Assembly (NCBI GenBank): GCA_019695185.1
Contig: JAIBAN010000054.1
Span: 1 to 55,304 of the forward strand
Direction: 5' to 3'
DNA: 55,304 nt
From: Blastocatellia bacterium
Lineage (GTDB): Bacteria; Acidobacteriota; Blastocatellia; Chloracidobacteriales; Chloracidobacteriaceae
Of the stretch, positions 17,274 through 27,400 are shown in pieces. The position numbers were made by a program, and so were the translations under genes. The notes under the pieces were generated by a model that had not been told where the DNA came from, made no database searches, and worked only from the letters and a program-made list of their open reading frames with translations. Each line of letters opens with the position of its first letter. Within the stretch, counting starts at the first letter, position 1.

Positions 17274-17285
17274 AAACCCGTGGCA

Positions 17286-17317
17286 AGTCTTGGGAGTCTT
17301 GGGAGTCTTGGGAGTCT
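17286..17317. repeat. Nonamer array (AGTCTTGGG)x3
   Basis: Three and a half tandem copies, directly after the TIGR04222-like gene. The nonamer is of the same family as the arrays inside the genes at 5661-7904 and 31871-35200. Confidence 0.9.
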
Positions 17318-17352
17318 AAAGAAATTCACAATTCTCTCAATATGAAAGACCT

Positions 17353-17394
17353 GAACCCTGAACCCTGAACCCTGAACCCTGAACCCTGAACCCT
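17353..17394. repeat. Heptamer array (GAACCCT)x6 touching the MNIO start codon
   Basis: Six exact copies end at 17394 and the ATG of the MNIO gene begins at 17395. The array replaces the position of a Shine-Dalgarno site and puts a TGA in all three frames ahead of the start. Confidence 0.95.
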
Positions 17395-18258
17395 ATGAAT
17401 GACCGTTTGGGACTGGGCTGGCGGCCTCCGCTGGCCAGCGGAATATTGACCCATCAGCACCGGGTTGATGTGATTGAAATCATTGCCGATGACTATTTTG
17501 ACGCCTCCAGGCGGGAACTGGCCCGGCTCAAGACCCTGGCGGCACAGATTCCGGTGGTATTGCATGGGGTCTCATTGGGAATGGCTTCGGCAGCCCCGGT
17601 GGATGCAAAGCGGTTGGACCGCATGGCCCGGCTGGTGGAGGCGATTGAGCCGGAATATTGGTCGGAACATTTGGCGTTTGTCCGGGGTGGAGGTACCGAA
17701 ATCGGCCATCTGGCGGCCCCGCCCCGGACAGCGGCCACAATTGCCGGAACACTGAAAAACCTGGAAACCGCCACCGCCATCGTGGGTTCAAAACCGCTGG
17801 TGGAAAATATTGCCAGTTTGATTGACCCGCCCGGCAGCACGCTTGGCGAAGCCGAATGGGTGGCCACAATTTTGAGGGAATCCAACTGCTCCATGCTGTT
17901 TGACCTGCATAACGTCTATGCCAATGCGGTCAATTTTGGGTTTGAAGTACAGACCTACTTTGAAACGTTGCCGGTTGAGCACATCAAAGCGCTTCATCTG
18001 GCTGGCGGACGCTGGGTTCGTTCCCGTGAGTATCCCGAATCCCGCCGGTTGTTGGACGACCATCTGCATCAGGTTCCATTGCCGGTATTTGACCTTTTGC
18101 GGGAGGTTGGGAAACAGGTGCCGCACCCGCTCACGGTCATTTTGGAGCGGGATGGAAATTTCCCCGAAATCCGGGTTTTGCTGGATGAACTGGAACAGGC
18201 CCGGACAACGCTCAAACAGGGCAGGGAAAGCGGCCTGCTCCGACCCCTCAAGGTATGA
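17395..18258 (+). CDS. DUF692/MNIO family multinuclear iron oxidase
   Basis: A 287-aa TIM-barrel protein of the DUF692 family (multinuclear non-heme iron oxidative enzymes), whose studied members modify Cys residues in RiPP precursors. Likely metal ligands are in place: His57 (HGVSLG), His92 (SEHLAF), Glu137 (ENIAS), Asp170/His172/Asn173 (DLHNVYANA), His201 (LHLAGG), Asp221/His223/His225 (DDHLH) and Glu251/Asp253 (LERDGNFP). The last two sites differ slightly from the common wording of the family (DTHDH, LIEWD). It overlaps the next gene (ATGA) and follows a membrane protein with a Cys-rich tail. No SD is visible because the start abuts the GAACCCT array. Confidence 0.85.
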   Translation: MNDRLGLGWRPPLASGILTHQHRVDVIEIIADDYFDASRRELARLKTLAAQIPVVLHGVSLGMASAAPVDAKRLDRMARLVEAIEPEYWSEHLAFVRGGGTEIGHLAAPPRTAATIAGTLKNLETATAIVGSKPLVENIASLIDPPGSTLGEAEWVATILRESNCSMLFDLHNVYANAVNFGFEVQTYFETLPVEHIKALHLAGGRWVRSREYPESRRLLDDHLHQVPLPVFDLLREVGKQVPHPLTVILERDGNFPEIRVLLDELEQARTTLKQGRESGLLRPLKV

Positions 18259-18515
18259 ACGGCGAAAACCTCGAAGCCTTTCTGGCCCGCCTCTATGTTG
18301 ATGAAAATCTGCGCGAACGGTTTTTGGCCAATCCCCAGGCCGAGGCTGAGCGGGCCGGGCTTTCATCTGAAGAAAGCGCCGCGCTGACTCAAATAGACCG
18401 GGTTGGCTTGGAACTTGCTGCCGATAGTTTTGCCCGCAAAAGACTCTACAAAGAACTTCATGCCCGCCCCCAAACCTTCCTGGAACGAATCAAGGCCGTC
18501 CTGAGAAAGTTCTGA
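18255..18515 (+). CDS. Small helical partner of the MNIO gene
   Basis: An 86-aa, charged, probably all-helical protein (FLARLYVDENLRERFLANPQ, then AGLSSEESAALTQID). It starts inside the MNIO stop (ATGA, 18255-18258), indicating translational coupling. The leader-like pattern of a helix with LRERFLANP followed by an AGLS turn vaguely recalls LigA/Os1348-like small proteins; this is a weak impression. MNIO enzymes normally work with a small partner that binds the substrate, and this gene sits in the partner's place. Its TGA stop (18513-18515) lies in the first unit of the following repeat element. Confidence 0.72.
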   Translation: MNGENLEAFLARLYVDENLRERFLANPQAEAERAGLSSEESAALTQIDRVGLELAADSFARKRLYKELHARPQTFLERIKAVLRKF

Positions 18516-18752
18516 GTTCCGCCTTCAGGCGGCAGTTTGGAGTTCCGCCTTCAGGCGGCGGTTCTGAGTTCCGCGTTTACGCGGCGGTTTTGAGTTCCGC
18601 CTTCAGGCGGCTGATTGGCTGACAACTTTCCGGGAGATTTCCTGAAAACACATTCTGCTGCGTAAACGCGGAACTCAGAACAGCCGCCTGAAGGCGGAAC
18701 TCAGAACAGCCACCTAAAGGTGGAACTCCGAACAAAGGCGGAACTCTGAACC
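18511..18752. repeat. Inverted element with CCGCC/GGCGG hairpin units
   Basis: The left arm (about 18511-18612) has four units and the right arm (about 18659-18752) four inverted units, with a core at 18613-18658. One unit in each arm carries the CGTTTACGCGG/CGTAAACGCGG variant in mirrored position, so the arms match unit by unit. This indicates a palindromic element, not independent arrays. It fills most of the gap between the MNIO locus and the first macroglobulin gene. Confidence 0.9.
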
Positions 18753-18834
18753 GGGGAACTTTCCCGCGTGGATGGTGTCAAAGTTCGTTGACCTTCATAC
18801 AAATTCGAAATACCCCACAATCCGGAGTTCCTTT

Positions 18835-21800
18835 ATGCGCCAGCCTTTTTGCGGGTTTAAGTGGCCTCTGCCATTCGTCTATCGTTTGGTGGCCTTATGT
18901 GTCTGTGTTGGTGTCGGCACCGCAATCATGATTTCACGTCCGGCCATTGTGGGGGCTGCTCCCAATGTGTTGCTGGCGGCTTCATTTCGTCCGGGACAAT
19001 TGGATGTCTCCATCGAGTCGAATCAGGACCTGGAAATAGCCGACCCGCAACTGACTTTGGAGGTGTTGGCCCCGGATGACGACGTGTTGGCAACCCGGAC
19101 CATTCCATACCCGGCCAAAGCCGTGAACCGGGGGAAATTGCAGGTGACGCTGGAATTGCCGTCGGGGCTGTACCGGGAGGATATTGTCTGGCATCGGCTC
19201 CGCTACCGGATAACCTCGACTTCACAACCGAAACTTGAGGCGCTGGAACGGGTGACGTTGATTTCGGAGGTCATGCGCTATCCCATTGTGCGGTGGGTGG
19301 GACCAGATACCTATTGTGTCGGCAGCCGGGCCACCATGCAGATTTTTGTGTTTGAGGGACGTACCCAAAACCCAATACAGGCTGGAGACGCCCGTCTGAA
19401 TCTGATTCAACAGGATAAAAAGTATGAACTGGGGACGGTTGTCATAAACGAGTCAGGTTCGGTCAATGGGCAGGTTGCTTTTCCTGCCACAGTCAGTGGA
19501 ATGGCTGTCCTTGAAGCCCGGATTGAAACCGAATTCGGAACCACCACCGCTTCACATACCATCAGGTTGGTTCCAGGCGAAAAAACGCTTCTGACCACCG
19601 ACAAACCGATTTACCAGCCGGGCCAGACCATTCACGTCAGAGCGCTTTCCCTTGACCGTTTTACCCGCCAAGCCTGTGGCAAACGCCCTCTCACGTTTGA
19701 GTTTTTTGATGGGAACTCAAATCGGATTGCCCGCCGGTACGCTGAAACCGATGCGTTTGGGGTAGCTTCCACAACCTTGCAACTGGCAACCGAACTTAAC
19801 TTGGGGTTTTTTCGGATTCGGGCACGGTTGAGTGATGTCAAAAGCCAGGAACCTCTGGAGGACGATTCCATCACGGTCGAAGTAAAACAATACCAATTGC
19901 CGAAGTTTTCGGTGGCGATTGAACTTGATAAAAACGAAGCCGGGAACCCCCGTTCCTGGTACAGTCCGGATGGGACCATTGGCGGAGCCGTGACCGCCCG
20001 TTATTACTTTGGAAAGCCGGTGGCCAATGCCAAACTCACGGTTTCTGTGGTCCGTTCCTTGTATGATACGCCAACGGAAAAACCAACCCTTGAACTGACC
20101 ACCGACCGTGAGGGCAAAGCCCGGTTCCAATTTCCCATCACCAAACCCCTGGCCAAAGGCAGCGACGAACCCGGAGGAACCTACGTCTGGGTGAATGCCT
20201 CGGTGACGGATACCGCCCTCCACACGGAAAGAAATGCGGAGGCGGTTCGGATTGCAACGGAACCAATTCTAATTTTGGCTGCACCGGAAAGCGGATTTCT
20301 GGTGAGCGGAGTGGAAAACCGGGTGTATGTGTTGACCGCCTATCCGGACGGAACTCCGGCGGAAGTCGAAGTGCAGGCCGAAGGATTGCAGCCCACCACC
20401 TTCAAAACCGACAAACATGGTTTCGGCGTCGGAACCTTGCCTGCTTGGAACGTTCCCTCAAAGCTCTTCATCAAAGCCAGGGACGCCGCCGGTTTGACCG
20501 GGAAAACAGAGGTTACGCTCCCGCGTGACCGGTCCAACCTCAATTCGCATCTGCTCCGGACGGACCGCTCGCTCTATCACACGGGCGACACACTGACCTG
20601 TACGGTGCATTCGGCAAGTTCCCAGAAAACTGTCTTTCTGGACATCATCAAAGAAACCCAACCCATTTTTTCCCAGCCCGTTCCTTTGAGTGAAGGAAGC
20701 GGCACCTTGTCGGTTCCCCTCACGAAGGACATGTTCGGGTTGCTCGATGTGCGGGTCTATTCCCTGAGGGATGAAGCTTCCGTTTCAGGCGACCATCAAT
20801 TGATTTATGTCGAACCGGCGGATGGACTGGTTATTTCCGCCAAAACAGAGCGCGAAACCCTGAAACCACGTGAGGAAGCAGCTATTGATTTTCTGGTGAC
20901 AGACAGACAAGGCGTCGGCCAGCAGGCGATTCTGGGTGTGGATATTGTGGATGAAGCCGTCTTTTCCCTTTCCGAAAAGAAACCGGGCTATGAGAGGGCT
21001 TTTTTCTATCTGCGGGAACAGTTGCTGGGGAATGTTTTTGACAGCTATGGCATCAGGATGAATGAAAGAAGCTTGGTGGAACAACTCAAAACTGATTTGA
21101 AAAACCAGCGAGAAGTGGCTGCCAGACTGCTGTTTGCCGCAGCCCGCGAGGTGGACCCTTATCTGTTTCGCAATTCCTATGGCCAGGAAACCATCAAGAC
21201 CTTGCTGCGGGCCAGACGGCCACAATTTGAGCGAAAGTATTTTCTCACGTTCCAGATTCAAACCGACCGGCTGCGCTTCAAAATCAACCGGTATTTCAAG
21301 GAAAACAATATCACTCAGGGAGATATCAAGGACCTGGTTCGGCAAATGACGAAATCCGCGTATCTCAGTCAGGACGACATCCGGGACCCATTCGGAAATG
21401 AATACCGAATTGACTCCTACAATTACAATCAACGTTCCCAGATGAGCGTCACGTTTTACAGTTCCTTTGTCAGCGACATGTTCTATGACTATGGAGGGAT
21501 GTCGTTCAGACGGGTTTTTTACCTTCAATCCGGCAGTCTTGACGTTGTGACGGATTCGGTTTTTTCCGGAAAAATCAAAATCCTGAAAGAGGAAAATCTA
21601 CCCTCTTCCCAGGCTATTTTGCGGGGGTCGGTAACTGATGAGGATGGAGCCTCACTGCGGGATGCCATTGTCCTGCTGCAACCGGTGAGCGCCAAAGCAC
21701 CCTGGGGCGAAGTGCGCCAGATTTTTGCCGATTTCAAGGGTTTTGTGGATTCCGAGGAAATCCCCGCTGGGGAATACCGCCTGGGGGCCCTGGCAGACGG

Positions 21801-24312
21801 CTATCTGGCTGCTGTGACGTTGCTCAAGGTAACTGGCAGGGAAATCATCCGGCTGGATATGGTTTTGAAAAAAGACACAACTCCCAACCGGTTGCCGTTA
21901 CAGCTTTTGACCTCTCCCAGGGAAAATTTCCCCAGCCCATACGGATACTATATTGACGCACAGGGCAAGGTCCGGCAGCGGCCGGCGGCAGTTTTGGGTG
22001 GCTCGATTGGTGTTCCTGGCGGTGTTCCTGGCGGTGTGGTGGGCGGAAGCCTGGGCAGTACCGGAGATGCTGCACCGCCGCCGCCGCCGCCCCCACCACC
22101 GGGGGATACGCCGCCCCCGCCCCCGGAAGGAGTTCGTTCCTATTTTCCGGAAACACTCTATTCCAACCCGGCGGTGATTACCGATGCCCAGGGGCATGCC
22201 CGCATTACGGTCAAAATGGCGGATTCCATTACCACGTGGCGGATGCTGCTGCTGGGGTCCACTGCCGATGGGAAGCTGGGTTCGACCGTGGCCAATCTGC
22301 GAGTGTTCCAGGACTTCTTCATTGATGCCGATGTGCCGCCGACGCTGACCAAGGGGGACACCGTGGCAATTCCGGTGGCGGTCTACAATTACCTGCCCAG
22401 GGAACAAACCGTGGAACTCACCGTGACTCAGGCTGACTGGATGACGGTGGCGCAACCGGTGCGAACCCTCAAGGTGGCTGCCAATTCCGTTTCAGCCGTG
22501 TATTTTCGCATCCGGGCCGAAAAAACCGGAGCGCAGCCGTTCATTGTCTCCGCCCACCTTCCTTCAAAAAAACTCAGTCCTCAGTCCTCAGTCCTCAGTC
22601 CTGAAAAAAGTCCTCAGTCCTCAGTCGCCAGTCCTTCAGTGGCGGATGCCGTTTCCCGAACCATCACCGTCATTCCCAATGGGACCGCCAAATCTTTTGT
22701 CATCAATCAGGTGCTGGAAAAGGAAACCTCTGCCCAGGTGACCATTCCGGTGGAGGCACTGTCCGATACGGGACGGGTTGCGCTCAATGTGTACCCTTCG
22801 GTTTTTTCCCAACTGGTTGAAGGGACCGAACAGCTTATCCAGTTGCCATACGGGTGCTTTGAGCAATCATCCTCCATCACAGCGGTCAACGTGGCCGTGC
22901 TCAATTACCTGAATGTCACCGGGAAGTCCGCTCCTGTAGTTCGCGCCCGGAGCGAACAGGCACTCTCGCAGGGTTACCAAAAATTCCTTTCCTACGAAGT
23001 TGGGCAGGCTGGATATGCACTGTATGGCTCCGGGCGGGCAAATCTGATGTTGTCGGCCTATGCCCTTCATTTGCTGGCAGACATGAGCCGGGTGTATCCG
23101 GTTGAACCGGCGGTGCTGGACCGCACGCAAAAATGGGTGGCACGCCAACAGATGACTGATGGCAGTTTTTCGGAGCCACCTTATTTTTATTCATATTCCT
23201 ATGCCGGAGGAACGGACCGGCTCCGGACCACGGCTTATGTGGGTTGGGCGCTGGCTGCGAGCGGGTACAAGGGACCGGAGGTCGGCAATGCCTGGAGGTT
23301 TGTTTCCGCCCGGTTCCAGGAAAAAACCGATTCCTACACGCTGGCCCTGATGGCGCTGTTTGCACTTGAAAGCAAAACTTCCCAGGGGGAAACCGACGAG
23401 ATTCTGAAGGCTCTGGCCGCACAGGCCATTCCACTGGTGTCCACCACCTATTGGGAGTCAAAGGAACGGACTCCCACTTATTCCACGTCGGAGACTGCCA
23501 TCCTGGAGACAACGGCCCTAGTGGCGCAGGCTTTGGCCAGATGGGGGAAAAACAATGAACTGACCAGCCGGGCGCTGGGCTACCTGCTGGAAAAAAGAAG
23601 TCACTACGGTTACTGGTATTCAACCCAGGCCACGGTTTTGTGTCTGAAAGCACTGACCACCGCAATCAACGCCGCTGAAACTGCCAATGGCACCATCCGG
23701 GTCCGGGTGAACGGACAGGAAGCGACCGAAATCAAAATCAATGCGGAAACGCTGGATTTGCTGCAACGTGTGGACCTCACCAAATGGGTGAAACCCAGCG
23801 GAGTCAACACGTTCGAACTGCGTTATGAAGGAACCGGCGGCAAATTTCCCTGCCAACTGGTAACCAGCTATTACATCCCTTGGAAAAAAACAGAAACTGT
23901 TAGGGAAACCGGGCCGCCGCTGGCTGTGCAGGTGGACTACGACAAACCACAGTTACGCCAGGATGAAATGCTGACGGCCCGGTGCAGCATCAAAAATCAA
24001 CAATCCGAGTCGGCTCAACTGGTTTTGCTGGAGCTGAATCTGCCCGCCGGGTTTGCGGTTGAACGGGAGGACTTTGCAGCCCTCCGCCAAAACGAATCAA
24101 CCAAAAACAAAATCAACAAATTCACGATACAGGCCGATACGGTGACCCTATACGTCTCCGGGCTGGAACCCGGCGAAACCATCACGTTCCCCTATCGGCT
24201 GCGAGCCAAATACCCGGTTGAAATCACCACGTTTCCCAGTCGGGTCTATGAATATTACTCGCCTTCCAGGGGAGGTTATTCGCAACCTGTCAAACTGACT
24301 ATCACTGAGTGA
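18835..24312 (+). CDS. Secreted alpha-2-macroglobulin family protein (copy 1)
   Basis: An 1825-aa exported protein. After a signal/TM segment it has macroglobulin domains (TTDKPIYQPGQTIHVRA, about residue 255), a bait-region-type domain (about 572-760), a charged insertion with DPFGNEY, and a carboxypeptidase-regulatory-like fold (about 924-1003). A Gly then Pro-rich linker (about 1057-1097) precedes the A2M domain (SYFPETLYSNPAVITD). The thioester domain has PYGCFEQ (Cys1341, Gln1344), followed by a C-terminal receptor-type domain. The Cys and Gln needed for a thioester are both present, so it could trap proteases covalently. ATG 18835 follows GGAG by 8 bases; an in-frame ATG at 18772 is less likely. 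A heptamer array is translated at 22573-22633. No pbpC is nearby, unlike many bacterial loci. Confidence 0.88.
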   Translation: MRQPFCGFKWPLPFVYRLVALCVCVGVGTAIMISRPAIVGAAPNVLLAASFRPGQLDVSIESNQDLEIADPQLTLEVLAPDDDVLATRTIPYPAKAVNRGKLQVTLELPSGLYREDIVWHRLRYRITSTSQPKLEALERVTLISEVMRYPIVRWVGPDTYCVGSRATMQIFVFEGRTQNPIQAGDARLNLIQQDKKYELGTVVINESGSVNGQVAFPATVSGMAVLEARIETEFGTTTASHTIRLVPGEKTLLTTDKPIYQPGQTIHVRALSLDRFTRQACGKRPLTFEFFDGNSNRIARRYAETDAFGVASTTLQLATELNLGFFRIRARLSDVKSQEPLEDDSITVEVKQYQLPKFSVAIELDKNEAGNPRSWYSPDGTIGGAVTARYYFGKPVANAKLTVSVVRSLYDTPTEKPTLELTTDREGKARFQFPITKPLAKGSDEPGGTYVWVNASVTDTALHTERNAEAVRIATEPILILAAPESGFLVSGVENRVYVLTAYPDGTPAEVEVQAEGLQPTTFKTDKHGFGVGTLPAWNVPSKLFIKARDAAGLTGKTEVTLPRDRSNLNSHLLRTDRSLYHTGDTLTCTVHSASSQKTVFLDIIKETQPIFSQPVPLSEGSGTLSVPLTKDMFGLLDVRVYSLRDEASVSGDHQLIYVEPADGLVISAKTERETLKPREEAAIDFLVTDRQGVGQQAILGVDIVDEAVFSLSEKKPGYERAFFYLREQLLGNVFDSYGIRMNERSLVEQLKTDLKNQREVAARLLFAAAREVDPYLFRNSYGQETIKTLLRARRPQFERKYFLTFQIQTDRLRFKINRYFKENNITQGDIKDLVRQMTKSAYLSQDDIRDPFGNEYRIDSYNYNQRSQMSVTFYSSFVSDMFYDYGGMSFRRVFYLQSGSLDVVTDSVFSGKIKILKEENLPSSQAILRGSVTDEDGASLRDAIVLLQPVSAKAPWGEVRQIFADFKGFVDSEEIPAGEYRLGALADGYLAAVTLLKVTGREIIRLDMVLKKDTTPNRLPLQLLTSPRENFPSPYGYYIDAQGKVRQRPAAVLGGSIGVPGGVPGGVVGGSLGSTGDAAPPPPPPPPPGDTPPPPPEGVRSYFPETLYSNPAVITDAQGHARITVKMADSITTWRMLLLGSTADGKLGSTVANLRVFQDFFIDADVPPTLTKGDTVAIPVAVYNYLPREQTVELTVTQADWMTVAQPVRTLKVAANSVSAVYFRIRAEKTGAQPFIVSAHLPSKKLSPQSSVLSPEKSPQSSVASPSVADAVSRTITVIPNGTAKSFVINQVLEKETSAQVTIPVEALSDTGRVALNVYPSVFSQLVEGTEQLIQLPYGCFEQSSSITAVNVAVLNYLNVTGKSAPVVRARSEQALSQGYQKFLSYEVGQAGYALYGSGRANLMLSAYALHLLADMSRVYPVEPAVLDRTQKWVARQQMTDGSFSEPPYFYSYSYAGGTDRLRTTAYVGWALAASGYKGPEVGNAWRFVSARFQEKTDSYTLALMALFALESKTSQGETDEILKALAAQAIPLVSTTYWESKERTPTYSTSETAILETTALVAQALARWGKNNELTSRALGYLLEKRSHYGYWYSTQATVLCLKALTTAINAAETANGTIRVRVNGQEATEIKINAETLDLLQRVDLTKWVKPSGVNTFELRYEGTGGKFPCQLVTSYYIPWKKTETVRETGPPLAVQVDYDKPQLRQDEMLTARCSIKNQQSESAQLVLLELNLPAGFAVEREDFAALRQNESTKNKINKFTIQADTVTLYVSGLEPGETITFPYRLRAKYPVEITTFPSRVYEYYSPSRGGYSQPVKLTITE
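22573..22633. repeat. In-frame heptamer array inside macroglobulin copy 1
   Basis: (CTCAGTC)x4, a 12-bp break, then two exact copies and one degenerate copy. It is translated as LSPQSSV-type repeats just before VADAVSRTITVIPNG. On this strand the heptamer has no stop in any frame. Confidence 0.9.
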
Positions 24313-24320
24313 TGACATGA

Positions 24321-24395
24321 GGACTGAGAAACCAAGGACTGAGGACTGAGGACTGAGGACTGAGCCTTTTTTTCATCCTCGGCGGTGTGCCGTTC
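24321..24395. repeat. GGACTGA array followed by shared 14-mer
   Basis: One GGACTGA at 24321-24327 and four tandem copies at 24336-24363 lie just after the stop of macroglobulin copy 1. They are followed by GCGGTGTGCCGTTC (24382-24395), a 14-mer found again behind the same kind of array at 39113-39126. Confidence 0.9.
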
Positions 24396-24460
24396 CAGGT
24401 ACATGCAGACTGTGGTGAAAGAGGATAATTCCTTTTGACATACTGGAAAGCTCTCCAAAT

Positions 24461-27400
24461 ATGACTGCTGCTCGATTACACCAACGCACCTATTCACAAT
24501 TCGGCCTTCCGGTTATGTTCATTCTGGCCGGAATCCTGGTTTTCCTCGCAACCTGGAACGGATTCACCAGCCATGCCCAGGAGGAGGAGACGGCTCAAAC
24601 TCCCACTTTCCAGGTGGTGGTACGGGAACACGAACTGGAGTTGAAAGTGTTGTACGAATTCCCGGAACATACCAAGGGGAACGCCATCAAGGTGGAACTG
24701 CTGGCTCCGGACAATGATGTCATCACTACTGACATGATTCCGTTTGAGCCAGGGGCCGACCATTCGGTGGGGCTGATGACTCTGGGGTATAAAATCAAAC
24801 CAGCGGACATGGTTTGGTATCGCCTGCGCTATCTGATTCTTACCCAGGGAAAACCAGCCAGTGAAGCGGTGCCCGGTATCGTCATGGTAAGTCAGGTTTT
24901 GCGCTACCCGGTCGTGCGGTTGATTGGCACTCGGACTTTTGGGGCCGGCAGTCTGGCCCGGATTCGGGCCGTGGTGGCTGATGGATTGGACGGAAGCCCG
25001 GTGACGGACGGGTTGGTCAAATTTTCACTGAAACAGAAAGACCGGAAGGTTGATTTAGGAGCTGCCAAACTGGACGAGGCAGGGAACGCCAGTGAGCCAT
25101 TCCGGTTTCCGGATTCAATGGTTGGGCAGGCAATTTTGGGGATTCATGTCGAAACCCGTTTGGGAGACCAGGATTTTTCGGAACTCGTATCGCTGGTGAC
25201 TCCGGAAAAAATCCTGCTTTCGACGGACAAACCGCTCTACCAACCGGGACAGACCATCCATGTGCGGGCCCTGGCGCTTGACCGGTTCTCCCGGCAACCG
25301 GCGTTTGACCGACCGTTACTGTTTGAAATCAAAGACGCCAAAGGCAATAAAATTCTAAAAAAGAGCACAAAAACCAATGCGTTCGGGGTGGCCTTTACCG
25401 ATTTTCAACTGGCGGAGGAACTCAACCAGGGAAGTTTTCAAATCCAGGCAATTCTAAGCAGTCTGGCTGACCCATTCGAAACCATCAGCCAGACCCTGAC
25501 GGTTAAAGTTCAGACCTACAAACTGCCGAGATTCAAAGTCACGGTTGAACTGGACAAGGATGAAAACGGAAAACCAAAAGCATGGTACAAACCGGGTGAC
25601 ACCATTTCCGGAACAATCACTGCTCGCTATTTCTTTGGAAAGCCAGTGCCCCAGGCCCCGGTTTCAATCCGATTGAACCGGTATGACACTGGAATTATCC
25701 CGCCACCGCCACCACCGCCACTTGATACTCCCGGTTCCCGGACCGAAATTCCCCGAACGGACCAGGACGGGAAGTATCGGTTCAGCCTGAAGCTTGAACC
25801 GGTCTATGGAATTGGGAGCGATGCGATTGGCGGGGTTCCACTGGGTATCGAAGCCACTGTCACCGATGCCGCCCGTCATTCCGAGAAGGATTTTGAACTG
25901 ACCCGCGTTTCCACCAGTCCGATTCTGATTCTGGCCGTGCCTGAAAGCGGTTCGCTGGTGATGGGAGTCGAAAACCGGATTTCCATTTTAACGACCTACC
26001 TGGACGGAACCCCGGTTTCCGCTGAAGTGCAGGCTCCTGGTTTGGCTCCGGCCACTATCAAAACCGACCACAACGGATTTGGCGTGGGGGTGACACAGGT
26101 GACCAGTTATGGCATGGACCTCCAGCTCAAGGCCCAGGATGAAAAAGGGAACAAAGGCAGCGCGACGTTGCATTTTCCCGCTGACAAAGCTGGGAACCAG
26201 GCGCTGCTGTTGCGCACGGACCAAACGCTCTATCAAAGCGGGGACACGGTTTTCTGCACCCTGAAAACCGCCGGTTCGGCTCAGACGGTGTTTCTGGATG
26301 TCATCAAAGAAGGCCAACCCGTTTTTTCCACCGCCGTGTCAATGCAGGAGGGGAACGGTTCGACCCGGATTCCGTTGTCAAAAGACCTGTTTGGAACGCT
26401 GGACATTAGGGCTTACAGCCTTCAGAGCAGCTACCTGACTGAAACCCACCGGTTGATTTTTGTGGACCCGCAGGATGGTTTGACTGTGACGGCAACGGCG
26501 GCAAAACCGGTGTTCAAACCCCGTGAAGAAGTCGAGTTTGACCTTTCGCTGACAGATGCCAAGGGAGCACCCAAACCCGGCATCATTGGCGTGGATATGG
26601 TGGATGAGGCGGTGTGGGCGCTCTCCGAAAGCCAGCCCGGTTACGAAAAAGCCTTTTTCTATCTGGAACAGAAATTTCTGGAAAGCAATCAGGTGTTTTC
26701 CAGGCTGCCTTACCAGGACCGCGAGCCCTACAAGGTGATTTCCTTTGACCCGGCGGCTCCGCGTGCTGCTGCTGCCACCTTGTTGTTTGCCGCTGCGGCC
26801 AATCTTAATTCATACACGTTGCTGAAAACTTATGGCGAAACCTATATCGCCGAACTGCAACGAGTGGCCTTCAGTCCCACCCGGCAGAAATTCCTGCTCA
26901 CCTTTCAGTTGCAGTCGCGGATGCTTCAGGAAAAAATCAACCGGTATTTACATGACAAACACATCACCAAGGGACCGATTGAAGAATACCTGGAGGATAT
27001 GAAAACAACCGGGTACCTGACGGCCTTTGACCTGACTGACCCGTTTGGCAACCCCTATACCATTCAAACCAGAGCGGATGATGATGAATCCGATGCAGAT
27101 GACATCCAGGTGGTTTTGGATGGAGGTTACGATGAGGGGGGAGGGCATGGCCTTTCCATTGACCTCCGTCGAGTGTGGCACATCCACCAACCGATTCCCC
27201 CGTTACAGACCAGCCCTGAGTTTACCGGAAAAAGGTTGGTGTCACGCGACCGCCGGACACCGCTCACCAAAGCCCATATTGGCGGATTCGTCAATAACGA
27301 GTTGGGCCGCGCGCTTTCCTGGGCCACGGTGCTTTTGCAGCCTCTGAATCCAGCCAAACCCCTTTGGTCCCAGGTAAAAGCATTTGCAACCGATGAAGAT

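Noticed and set aside
24321..24363. CRISPR-like array of short direct repeats
   Set aside because: The units are contiguous 7-mers without spacers and no cas gene is present; they are tandem arrays. The same applies to all other arrays in the window.
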